Of a stretch of DNA of 64,000 bases, positions 9,886 through 19,683 are shown piece after piece. The notes under the pieces are model-generated. The model did no database searches. It was not told where the DNA came from and saw only the letters and a list, made by a program, of their open reading frames with translations. Every line of letters starts with the position of its first letter. The stretch's first letter is position 1. Source of the DNA: Xylona heveae TC161 (lineage: Eukaryota > Ascomycota > Xylonomycetes > Xylonales > Xylonaceae); assembly GCF_001619985.1 (NCBI RefSeq), contig NW_017264194.1:186001-250000 (forward strand), written 5' to 3'. The translations under genes were made by a program, and so were the position numbers.

Positions 9886-11946
9886 CGTTACAATGAGTCA
9901 CTGTAGACGCTTGTTGATACTATTCGAACAGTCAGTGGTCGTCGGAGGGCAATGCGCGCCTCGGTATCGTCAGCGCAAGCTATGTCAACGTGGTCGATTA
10001 TGGATAACATTGACGTCGAAGAGGAGGGGAATCAGCAAGAGGAAAGAGAGAGGGAGGGCATCATTGGCGCGCAAAAGGACAAGGAGGGATAATGACCGAA
10101 GCCCGTCGCAAGGTTGAGGGCCACCCCCTTCGCCCTGCGCACCAGGGTCGAGGGTCGACCAGCTGTTCGTTGCGACACGGCCAGGGCAAATCGCCTTGGA
10201 GCCTCGAAGTGGAGGGGGAAAGGTATTGGGTGGCTGGACCAATGGATTGGCCTAGCGATAAGAAGGGATATACCTTTGGGATAACTCGGGAAAGGGAAAA
10301 CGCCCACGGCAGTGTCGCTTCTCCCCGCTTCGACCCAGTCAAAATGAAGGACAACGACGGTACGCAAGGGACCAGTGAGCTTGACCGCCAATCGTAGGCT
10401 TGAACAAGTGGCTCGTCGAAGAAGACTTGTCAGGGATGTACACAGGGTCCCAGGCGTTCTCCAGGGTCCTCTCCACGGCGAAATGCACCAGCCGGCTCGA
10501 GGAATCGGAGCGGCAGGCGGGTCGTGCACTTGGAGCTAAGACGCCTGATGAACGAGCTAAATGTCAAATCGCCCAGTCAGCTAGAAGCATTCGTGTTAGG
10601 GGATATGTAAATGGGAAAGTGACATGATCGGAGACAGAAAAGAGAGACGGCTCCAAGCTTTTGAGTCCGGGACCCGCCTTGTCAAACAGGCTCTCGCCTC
10701 TGTGTAGTGGCCGATCCATTAACCACGGGTTTGCCACCACCCCCACCATAATTATCTCAGATAGGCAATGAGATTGGTTTCTCAAGATGGAGGGTAGAGG
10801 AGGGGTGATTCGAGGTGGTTCACCGCGTGGCTGATTCACGTACCTTGTTTCCTTTTGTCTTTCAAAGGGAAAAATTGCGCTCTCTGAAAAATGATGCAAA
10901 TAGAATCTGAAGCTAAAATCAGCAAATAAAAAGCACCAAGTAAAGTGAAGCAACGCTGGAAGGAAAAGCCTTATGATGCGCGAGGTGTGGGAGGGGGGAG
11001 GATGAGAGGGAGGGATGCAGGGGGGGAGGGAGAGGTGGTGCAAAGGCAGAAGCCGTAGGGGAAGAAAGAAGGAGAGAGTGTCCATGTCGTCCAATTTGAA
11101 AAAAGACATCAATCCCTCCATTGGATATCATCAGAGATCGCCGTTGAAATTGGCCCTGTCATTGAGACGATGAGGCTTCAAAGGCATTTCGTGGAAGATG
11201 GACGATGATGATGATGATGCTGTACCTTTTTGGGAATATCGATAAGAAGTTAAGACGGATGATGAATGTTGTAGGAAACGCACGTATCAGGAATGACAGG
11301 AGACGTTTTATTCGCTACCGACGGGGATTGTGGGGAAAAGATTCACTGCTCAAGGTAATAGTCCTGCTCAGTATTAAGGGCAAGACCTATATAGATAGGA
11401 AGACAAGTGAATATCAGTGAAAAATGGCTGCCACTTGATCCCGCCTTGGAACATTCGGCTGTCAAGTCTGCTGCGAGCGAGACACTACTGGAGATGATTG
11501 AGATGTAAGACAAGAAGTTTTGACTTTGCAGGGCTTTACAACGTCTCTGCAGAGATGATGCTCTACAGACAAGAAGATTACCTTAGGTAGTTATACTGTA
11601 CTAATCATGTACCTTTTACGATGAGTGGCTCTGCTCATTTCATGCAGGGGCAGCAAATTCCCCGCTTCCAACCCGTTGACATAAAAAGACCAATGTCCAT
11701 CTACCTCCCTTCAAGACACGCAAGCCCGATTATTGGTCCCAGAAATGATCTAGATACATGTAATTCCTCATACTGGAGACTCTGATTCCGTTTCTTCTAT
11801 TGAAGCCATAACAAGAAGAAAAGCCCCGTCCTGGTGAGGAACCTTGAATGCCAGTATGCTGTTCTTCGCAAACACCCTAACGCCATCTTGCTGCTGTCGC
11901 TCAAAAATTGCATAACCCAAATCTACGCAAAAGCAAAAGCCAAATA
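9886..11946. other. Intergenic region of about 2 kb without a recognised gene
   Basis: It lies between the start of one minus-strand gene (9885) and the 3' end of the next (11947). Open frames between 9985 and 11131 overlap on both strands, are Ser/Leu/Pro-rich through purine-rich sequence (GAGGGAGGG blocks near 10045 and 10990-11040) and resemble no protein I know. A short GAT repeat occurs at about 11203-11219. The left part probably holds the promoter and leader of the membrane-protein gene. Confidence 0.55.
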
Positions 11947-12962
11947 TTATTTTCGCAAACGGCCAGAGCGCCGGGACCCATTGGCTGCACTTTTTGAGGT
12001 CTCCGGCTTCGCCTCTGCTTTGCTCTTCTTCGGTCGACGAGCGTTTTGCTCAAACATCTCCTCTGGTGGCTCCTCATCTTTAGCCCGCTTCTTGCCCGTC
12101 CTATCCTTCCCTGCATACTTGGCTTCAAGATTTGCGAGAAAGTCATCCGACCGGCTCTTTTGTCGCTGCTGGATTATTAATGCTAGAGCCTCTTCATCGG
12201 CCTCTTTCCCCTTTTTGCCCGACTTCCTTTTGGGCTTGCCTCCGCCAAACAGCTTATCGTCAACACCGAGCTCCTTGGCCAACTCGAGTGCCTCAGCTTC
12301 TTCTTTCTTTGCTTCTCCCAATCTTCTCTTCCGGCTCGCCTTGGTCTCGTGCGTGTAGGATTTGTATGCTCGAACCTTGCCATCCTCGATCGCCTTGTCA
12401 ATAATGTTGCGAAAGCGGTCTTCGTCTTCGATAGGATTGCTCAGCATGACATTTTCAAAGATTGCATTCATGTCTCCTTCATGCTCCTCGTAACTTGCCA
12501 AGAGATCACGAGCCTCTTCATCTGAATTTTTGTACTCTTTTTTGAACTTCTCCAGAGACTCGCCAGTCACCACATCTGCCCATTGCTCGCGATAGAAATC
12601 ACTCCAGTTGAAGTCATCGTCTTCGAGATCAAGCGTCTCTTCCGTGCGACCAGTTGTGTCATAGCGTTTCCGGCGGCGCTCGTCGGATAATATGGCATAT
12701 GCGAATGCAATCTCCTGGAATTTCTTGTGCGCCTCATCCTTGGATTCAGTCTGAGCCTTATCTACAACGATATGAGCATCTTCCATGTCTTCACTCAAAA
12801 GAATCAAAAGAGCTAATCTTTACCTGGATGGTGTTTCAATGCCTGTTTACGATAGGCAGTCTTGACTTCCGCAGCCGTTGCAGTAGTTTCTAAGCCGAGA
12901 ACCTCGTACGGGTTGATCGAAGAAGGCGGCTCCTCATTGAAATCTTCCGAATCAGAAGACAT
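11947..12962 (-). CDS. J-domain protein, DnaJC9-like (nuclear)
   Basis: CDS: complement(join(11947..12761,12824..12962)), 317 residues. The 62-nt intron 12762-12823 (GTAAAG to GTAG) splits the J-domain codon for D47 and restores the HPD motif (45-47), where Hsp70 ATPase stimulation resides. The J domain spans about 17-87 (NPYEVLGL to RRKRYD). The following acidic segment (LEDDDFNWSDFYREQW) and helical central region match human DNAJC9 and its fungal relatives, which combine Hsp70 recruitment with histone H3-H4 chaperoning. The C-terminal 130 residues are Lys/Arg-rich with nuclear-localisation-like stretches (KPKRKSGKKGK, RRSGRLRK). The product is probably nuclear and helps histone or chromatin assembly; that role is inferred from the family. 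It is divergent from the deaminase gene. Confidence 0.88.
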
Positions 12963-13507
12963 CGCGATGAAGATGATGGATGAAGCGTCTTTTTGACGTT
13001 ATATCAATATGGTCTTTTGGGATATCTACCAATGCCAATGATAATGCTTCAAAAGCCTCAAAGCTCCAGAGAGAAGCTACGCGAAAATACGCGAGATGAT
13101 TGGTGGAAAGAGGTGGAAGAGACGCGTGGTGACGCGCTCTACGTCATTGACAGCGGGTAAGCAGTGGTGAGAGCTAGACTTGATCAACTGACTGATTTTT
13201 AGTTTAACTAAGGTATGAGGACAATGTGACTATCGACGGGATCTAGACCAGCCAATTGACCCATCGCCCCTCTTCGTCACCCCACACCAACTACTACACT
13301 ACTCTTCTCCCACACAGTTGCTTCTCGTGCAACCAGCTCAGCTCAGCTTTATGCCGCATTGGCCTTCCAATTGAGAATACTTCCACCTGTCTTCTTACTC
13401 GACACGCAATGTGTCAAATGTGAAATCTTTTCTTGTCCCTGATTGAAACACCAAGATTTTCCCTCAATTGCTCCATTTATCTCTCTAGCGCCTGCTTCTC
13501 CTGAATC
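12963..13507. promoter_or_regulatory. Divergent promoter region between J-protein and deaminase genes
   Basis: This 545-bp interval separates two start codons pointing outward, so it must hold both promoters. A possible small spliced frame (13032-13156 plus 13203-13218, 46 residues) has a good intron between GTAAGC and TTTTTAG with a CTGAC branch. It may be a leader intron of the deaminase transcript or chance. Confidence 0.55.
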
Positions 13508-14068
13508 ATGGCTTCCGACTCCATTGCTCCTGGCGACCATCGAGCTTACATGGCGCTGGCTGTGTCGCTCGCCGAGCAATCCCCCCCACGGCCAACCAAT
13601 TTCCGAGTAGGGGCTGTCATTGTCGATGCCGCCGCGAACAAGATCCTTGCGACGGGCTATACGCTTGAGCTTCCCGGCAACACACATGCAGAACAGTGCT
13701 GCTTGGACAAGATTGCACAAGAACATAACATTTCGGAGGACCGAGTGGGCGAAGTATTGCCAAACGAAACCGTTCTTTATACTACCATGGAACCCTGCGG
13801 CAAGAGAATGAGTGGCCACCTGGATTGCGTCGCAAGGATTATGAGAACCAAAGACCACGGACACCCTGGCATCAGCAAGATCTACCTCGGAGTCAAGGAA
13901 CCTCGCATATTCGTGGGCCTCAATGCGGGTAGAACGCGCCTCTGGGGCCACGGCATCGAATGTGTACACGTCCCTGGTTTCGAAGACCAAATCCTCAAGA
14001 TTGCGACCGCTGGACATGATCAGTTCACGGGAAAGCACCAGCAACCTCCTCGCGCTCCGACTCTGTAA
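13508..14068 (+). CDS. Cytidine-deaminase-fold enzyme, RibD/Rib2-like pyrimidine deaminase
   Basis: A 186-residue intronless product with the complete zinc signature of the CDA superfamily: H60-A-E62, then P96-C97 and C107. The spacing and the TMEPCG context resemble the deaminase domain of RibD/Rib2 (2,5-diamino-6-ribitylamino-pyrimidinone phosphate deaminase, riboflavin pathway) more than free cytidine deaminases. E62 would shuttle the proton and H60, C97 and C107 bind zinc. The protein has no reductase or pseudouridine-synthase domain, so it is a stand-alone deaminase. Whether it serves riboflavin synthesis or deaminates another pyrimidine cannot be told from sequence. The start is the first ATG in frame and comes shortly before the folded core. 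The C-terminal 20 residues are polar and probably disordered. Confidence 0.85.
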   Translation: MASDSIAPGDHRAYMALAVSLAEQSPPRPTNFRVGAVIVDAAANKILATGYTLELPGNTHAEQCCLDKIAQEHNISEDRVGEVLPNETVLYTTMEPCGKRMSGHLDCVARIMRTKDHGHPGISKIYLGVKEPRIFVGLNAGRTRLWGHGIECVHVPGFEDQILKIATAGHDQFTGKHQQPPRAPTL

Positions 14069-14957
14069 TGAACACACTCTTGGTGCCGACAGATATACTA
14101 CGATATCTATCCACCTTGTGACGAGCTTTCATTTTTTTGGGCATCTAACGACCGAGTCTGCACATGCATCATCTGAGCGTCATCCGGCCTTCTTTTTTTT
14201 TTCTTGTTTCTTTCACCCTTTCGACGGATATGGATAGGTAATCCTAATAGGCGGAAGGATTTTGGTGATTGAGCCCCGTCGATATGGCTGTTTATAGCAG
14301 ATGGGTAGCTCTGTACAAAGGGGAAAATTTCGTGTTCAAACAAAACAAAAAGCATACAAAAAGTGGCGTTTCTGGGGGCGCATTGCATGTACTGCTCAAG
14401 TACTGTATTTATTATTTTGCGTTCTCAAAAGCGCATCACAGCAGGCAGACGTTTGTATTTAACGACATTTTTTTGAGTTACCATATCTAAAGCAATCTAC
14501 GTTTCCTGTTTAAACGCCAAGCTAAAACGTTTTCTCTGTGCTTGAAATCATTTGCTCCTCCATGAATAGGTTGGCTGCATTGGGCCGTTCGCTCTCGCGA
14601 GGACGCCAAAGAAGGATCGATTACGTCAAGACCTGTGAAATGTAAACAGTCACACCTCAACCATATGACACGGATGACAAAACAATGATCCTTTTATCTA
14701 CGTTTGATTCATGGTATATATTACGATATCTTACTCACTCTCATGCGCTTCTGTCCCCATCCATCCTTCAATGCTAGCTTTGCCCTATGCTTTTCATGAG
14801 ATCCGCAGCAGATTTTCCACAAATCCTCAAGGGACTCACGACCTATTTGGCGTTTAAAGAATTCAGTCCCTCGAGAATATTCATAGAAAGACCTACTTGT
14901 GCAACTTCATCCTCAACACATCTTGTGAGGGGCTTTTCCACAACCCAGTCATACACA
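14069..14957. other. Intergenic region
   Basis: It holds the 3' flank of the deaminase gene, with a T/A-rich stretch to about 14480, and the promoter of the following five-exon gene. No additional gene was recognised. Confidence 0.6.
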
Positions 14958-16041
14958 ATGGCTACAGATAGTATGTCGTGTTCGCGACCCCCAAGCATTG
15001 TATCCTGCTCTCTCCTTTGAGCTTCATACACAGGTCACATGAGATCTAATGCAGAAATTGGAATCCTCTATTGAACATCCGAGCATAAGCTAATTTTCGA
15101 ATCATTTAGTACCCATCGAGAATACCAACGTGAACACGGCCCCCCAAGTCCAGCTTGACCAGACACAACGGCTCCTAGCAGGAAGTGTGCTTGATGTACG
15201 ACTACCTTTTATGAGTAGAACAGAGCTACCAATGCAGCTCCGACTGACATGGTCTTACTTTGTAGCTTTTTGCCGGTCGCCCTTCGCTCAAAAAGCTCAG
15301 TCTTTGGACCGACGATGCGACATTCGAAGATCCCCTGACTAAAGCTGGCGGAAGAAAACAATACGAAGCGCAATGGGTAAGATGGAACCTTAGCATTCTT
15401 CACCCTCTAGCCAGCTGCTCCGTTTCTTGAAATATTCCAATTGCTTAATTACTCGCGTCTGGTATCTGTGCTGGCGCTGACATCTTCAAGTATGGCCTAC
15501 AAACGGCATTTTCTGAGATTGAGCGCCTGAACCACCAAGTCACGAGTTCGGGCAACCCTATCGAAATGGACCTGAGCCAGCGATATAAAGTCAAAGGCAT
15601 CGGCATGGAGAAGACTATTAACAGCAAGGTCAAAATCTTCTACAACAATGCCGGAAAGATTACCAGAGTGGAGGATCGCTGGGACGGCGAGCTGCCCGAC
15701 AGTTCGATTCAGAACGTAAGTAGTTTAAGACAATTATTTAGCCTCAAGTGGTGGTTTGGATACATTTTTGCTTGGGGATTTTGGTGTTGGAGCTTTATAT
15801 GGTGGACACGACCATGGGAGGTTGGTCTTTTTAAACTCCACTCTCCGTTTATCAACACCTGGCGCTTCACTTCGCATTCGTTCATTTCATCAGTTCGACT
15901 CTTTACTTCGAACATGAGATATTTTTGTTCGGTGATCTGACTTCAAATTTACAGGTATTCCGCAGCCTAAACGCCGTCACTGTGCCGAAGATGGTGGGCG
16001 TACCGAAAAACGATGCAGAAGATGCAAAGAAGGGTAACTAA
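14958..16041 (+). CDS. NTF2/SnoaL-like small protein, five exons
   Basis: CDS: join(14958..14970,15110..15195,15266..15376,15491..15715,15955..16041), 173 residues; every join keeps the frame. The first exon is only 13 nt (start codon to a GTATGT donor). The product begins with a short polar tail, then a helix (VQLDQTQRLLAGSVLDLF), then LSLWTDDATFEDPLTKAGGRKQYEAQW, the typical opening of the NTF2/SnoaL cone fold in which a helix pair leads into a strand carrying a D..FEDP motif. The following strands (MDLSQRYKVKG, KVKIFYNNAGKITRVEDRWDGEL) fit the curved sheet. Such proteins are binding folds or small enzymes; no specific substrate can be assigned. The tail is Lys/Asp-rich. The gene converges with the minus-strand gene ending at 16229, 187 bp away. 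Confidence 0.82.
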
Positions 16042-16228
16042 ATTGCAACCAGTGTTCCCTCTAACGTGGTCTTGAGAAATTTCAATTCCAAGTATGAGTC
16101 TATGATCAAATCAGAATATTCTTTTCTTCGTCTTAATCTCTATAAAAGTGTTCATCTGTATCAGAATTCGAATTCTTCGATCCAAACCAGGTGCCAAACA
16201 CTGTTTTCCAAGTCTACTACTAACCTGC

Positions 16229-18074
16229 CTATTCCTCCAAACCTTCATATTTAAATACCCAATGTCTCTCATTCTCCAATGCCATTTTTCTCTTAAAAGA
16301 CGTCTGCAGAACAATATCTCCCTCCATTCCATCCAGCCTGCCATAGTTTCCTTGTGTCATACTTCCCCCATCATCCAACATAGCATCTGCAAGATTACTC
16401 AACCGCCACATTTCACTAAAATCACCATTCTCTCTACTCCTTCTACTCTCATTACTTAGTCGCATAAACTCTCCTACTCTTAACAATTCCTCTCCTTCTT
16501 CTCCCCCTCTTGTACTCGCGCTCCTCCCGCTGCTTCTGACGCCCCATCGATTCTCAGCTCTGCGCATTCTAAACGGGACAACATTCTCCGGATCGAAGCT
16601 GAATCTTCGAGCCACATGATTATTCACTGCCAAGATTGGACCACGCAGTATTGGCGCCGCGTATAGCTGTTCCGGAAACGATCCTAACACGCTGAATCTC
16701 TTCCGGCAGAAGAATACATACTTTTGCCACAGAGTGCCTCTTATATCCTTGATACGGTCCTTGATGAAACGCGTCGGGATCTCAATGTGCAGAATCCCAG
16801 CCCCACGCGCAGTCCCAAGCATATTCGCAAATCCAAAAATGTCATGTCCGTTTAAGCGCCCGCTGTCAATGGTGATTTGCCTCACCCGGTCAATTCGACA
16901 CCGCGCGTAGTCCGCCATGTGTTTCGCATAGTGGTAGTTCTGCGTGAGATACAGCTGTGGCTCGTGGAACGAAAAGTCGCATTCGGTGCCCGTCATTAGT
17001 TGCGCGACTCCGGTGAGCGTGCCGGGGAAGGAACCCGGGACGCTGGTTTCGAGATGGAGTCGTGATCCGCCTTTGAAGAATATTGTTCGTGGTTCGCGCT
17101 CCCGGTTTCCTTCAACATCGTCTTTGTCATCATCCTCTTCCTCATCCTCCAAGTTATCTTCATATTCTTCAGGATCTGCTTCTTCCTCATCTGCATCTTC
17201 GTCCTCATCGTACATCTCGTCATCCTTTTCGTAATCAGTCATGTTTCCCCCTGTATAAACCTATTAAACTACTCACACTTGCCGTTTCAGATTCCTCACT
17301 ATCCTCCTCCTCATCGTCCGCATCCGCAGGGTTCTTCATTTCTTCATCTCTCTCTTCTCCACCCTCCCCATTTTCATCCACATCCACTCGTTTCCTCTTC
17401 CTCATATTCTGCCTACCAGCACCACCGATTCTACCAAAAACCTCTACAATCCTGTCCGAAAAAGTATTCAAAAATTCCCAATCATCCCTCATTGTCTCCA
17501 AACACCACTCACCCGCCGTCTTCATCATCCTTATATCCTTAAACTCCTCCGCGAGCACTGCATCTCTCAGACTTTCGTCCATGCCTATGCGCATCATGGC
17601 ATCGTCCCAATCATGTTCAGGCGCGCACGCATCTTCGTTTATTTCTGATCTGTTCATGTACTCGTGTACAAACGGCATAAGTGCCAAATAACGATAATTT
17701 CCCAGCAGATGCTTACCGCTAAGATGGTTCTTGTAGCGGGTGTATATCGTGTGTACAGCGCGGGGAGTGAACCCGAAGTATTCTAAAGTTTCGGGACTAT
17801 CAATGTATTCTGGGAATTCGATGACAGGGTCTACGTCTTTGAATCGCTGCGGGCTCTGATGTTGAGATTGCTGTTGGTTTTGGAGCGGCCGGACGGGCTT
17901 GTGCCCCAGCCCTGGAAGGACACCTTGATATTTCTTGGGAACGGTAAGTAATACCCATCCTGGCCGTGAAAGTGTTGGGCACGGGAAACCTGCAGAGCAG
18001 AGGGCCCAACGAGCGGAATGAGTCAGAGTTGGCCGTGCGGAAGGAGAACCTTGGAGGGAGTAAGTATATGTCAT
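16229..18074 (-). CDS. Two-domain protein: shared N-terminal helical domain plus ADP-ribosyltransferase-like (DUF3990-like) C-terminal domain, paralogue A
   Basis: CDS: complement(join(16229..17224,17277..18074)), 597 residues. The 52-nt intron 17225-17276 (GTGAGT donor, GACTGAT branch, AAG acceptor) joins two long frames in phase 0. The N-terminal part (about 12-205) aligns with the genes at 18574 and 19684 through PTLT, PGW, a SPETLEYFGF motif, a DWDDAM..IGM segment and a tryptophan-bearing helix. A very acidic linker (about 230-305) follows. The C-terminal part (about 313-475) has FFKGG, LYLTQNYHYAKHMADYA, ILHIEIPTRF, W-KYVFFCRKR and RGPI, in the same order as KGG..YFT..A..YA..W..FV..R..GPI in paralogue B. 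This order resembles DUF3990/ADP-ribosyltransferase-fold proteins. Enzymatic activity is unproven, and the motif residues differ from canonical transferases. It is divergent from the 18574 gene. Confidence 0.75.
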
Positions 18075-18573
18075 TTTGGAGGCTGCTTCTTAGGAACTCC
18101 GGCCTTGTCACTGATGAACGACACTGATAAAGTAGTGTATTGCAATTTAAAATACATTTTCATAGGAGATGAGCTTTTATATAAACTGTGAAAAAGGGTC
18201 TTAATACTACTAAAGAAGCCAGGTGGTTGAATCTTCGTCCTTCGGTCTGAGGTTACGTGTTAAGAACTTACGATTTTCGTTGCGGTTGCAGTTGCGGTCA
18301 CGTTTGGAATCGTAATCAGAAACGTGGTGTTTTGAGCTTTGATAGGTTTTGGTATAGTCTTTTGGAGTGTGGCGAGTCTGCGACTTGTCCAGTTTGACAT
18401 CTTCGAGTACTTAACCCAGCAGAGAAGCAGGTTTAGTCCTCTATTCCTGAGAAAAGCAAGTCTTACCAGACATTTCCTCTCTCACCTGGCTTCTCTCTCT
18501 TCTCCTTTACCTCTTTGCACAATAAAGAGTATTTCATGAATATATACTCGCTCGAAAAGCCAAAGACTCAAAG
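18075..18573. promoter_or_regulatory. Divergent promoter between two paralogous genes
   Basis: This 499-bp interval separates the start codons of paralogue A (minus strand) and the solo N-domain gene (plus strand), so both promoters lie here. A pyrimidine-rich stretch at about 18460-18515 precedes the plus-strand gene, as is common near fungal transcription starts. No specific operator was recognised. Confidence 0.6.
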
Positions 18574-19134
18574 ATGTCTCGAACCCCAACACTCACCGCC
18601 GAGGCGCGTGCGCGACTGGAGGCACTTGGCGCTCCTGCTGTCGATGGTCCAAAGCCAGGATGGTGTACGCTCACAGGTGGATCATACACCACTTCGTCCA
18701 CCGCGAGTAGTGGCAACAGCAAAGGGGACAAACCTGTTACGGTTCCAAGCTACATTGAAAGTCTAGAGACTCTGGAGTACTTTGGCTTTGAAGAATCGAC
18801 AGCCAACAGAATCTGGGACCGTTATATCAAATACCATGACGAAACACTTGAATTTATGGATTTTGTTACTGGGCACCTTCAAGGATGCCAGGATGCCATT
18901 GCGAAGGACGATGACTGGAACAAAGCCATGGAAGAAATGGGCATCGGCAAGCGCCTGAGAGAGGCCATTTTGGATCCAGATTTTGACGAGATTCGTCTGA
19001 CTGGATCTGCTAGGACCTGGGTCCTTGATACCATCCAAAACAGTCGCTCATATTTGAAAATGATGTCTCCGTGTATTACGGGACGTGTTGATGTGGACAC
19101 CCGTTATTGGCCAAGACCTGATTTACACCCTTGA
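18574..19134 (+). CDS. Solo copy of the shared N-terminal domain (paralogue C, no ART-like domain)
   Basis: A 186-residue single-exon product very similar to the first 170 or so residues of the 19684 gene: TPTLTAEA near the start, PGW, TGGSY, then YIESLETLEYFGF, the IWDRYIKYHD helix, DDDWNKAMEEMGI, DPDFDEIRL and a shared end at MMSPCI. It then runs about 14 unrelated residues to a stop. Nothing downstream resembles the KGG...GPI domain, so this gene carries the N-terminal domain alone. It could be a regulator or competitor of its two-domain relatives, or a shortened duplicate; the sequence cannot decide. The reading frame of the domain is intact, without stops, which argues for selection or a recent origin. 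It converges with the 19684 gene. Confidence 0.75.
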   Translation: MSRTPTLTAEARARLEALGAPAVDGPKPGWCTLTGGSYTTSSTASSGNSKGDKPVTVPSYIESLETLEYFGFEESTANRIWDRYIKYHDETLEFMDFVTGHLQGCQDAIAKDDDWNKAMEEMGIGKRLREAILDPDFDEIRLTGSARTWVLDTIQNSRSYLKMMSPCITGRVDVDTRYWPRPDLHP

Positions 19135-19683
19135 TTGTAGCAAGATTTGAATGGGACGGCATGAGGAGGATAAATGAAACAGGCATCAGATCATCTTCTC
19201 AGTTTTGGCTCCACTATGAGTGTCTTTAAATACCAAGCTTGATGATTTGAGCAACGGATAACGATGATTAAGGGCAGGGTCAAAGCACTACCAACACAGG
19301 GAAAAGCTACAGAGACTATTTTGTTTTGTTTTCCTTAAAAGCTATGTGCATGTATTTGTTTGCCAGAATCACATAGCAAAACTGATGAAATACAAGATAA
19401 AGAGTTTCACTTGAGAATCATGTATTTCTTTGTATAACTATCATGCACAAGGATATATTCATAATCATGTGCTGATATTAGTTTATCAATAGTCAACCAG
19501 AAGCAATTTATTGAGCGCTGCGAACCTATGCTGGCTAATTAATGAACAGAGCAAAGTAAAATACTTGGTGCTTCTTGTAACGTAGATTTAAAGTTCTTTC
19601 TCTCTTAGCAGTCTGTTATAAAAAGAATTCTGGATCTTTTCGCACACGAGTAGAAAAGCAATTCGGTTCTTCAAATTGAGCAA
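19135..19683. other. Convergent intergenic region between two paralogues
   Basis: AT-rich sequence between two gene 3' ends. I looked for remnants of the ART-like domain missing from the left gene and saw none. No RNA gene was recognised. Confidence 0.6.

Noticed and set aside
13349-14077. 242-residue minus-strand frame opposite the deaminase gene
   Set aside because: It is the antisense shadow of the gene at 13508-14068 and has no recognisable domain.
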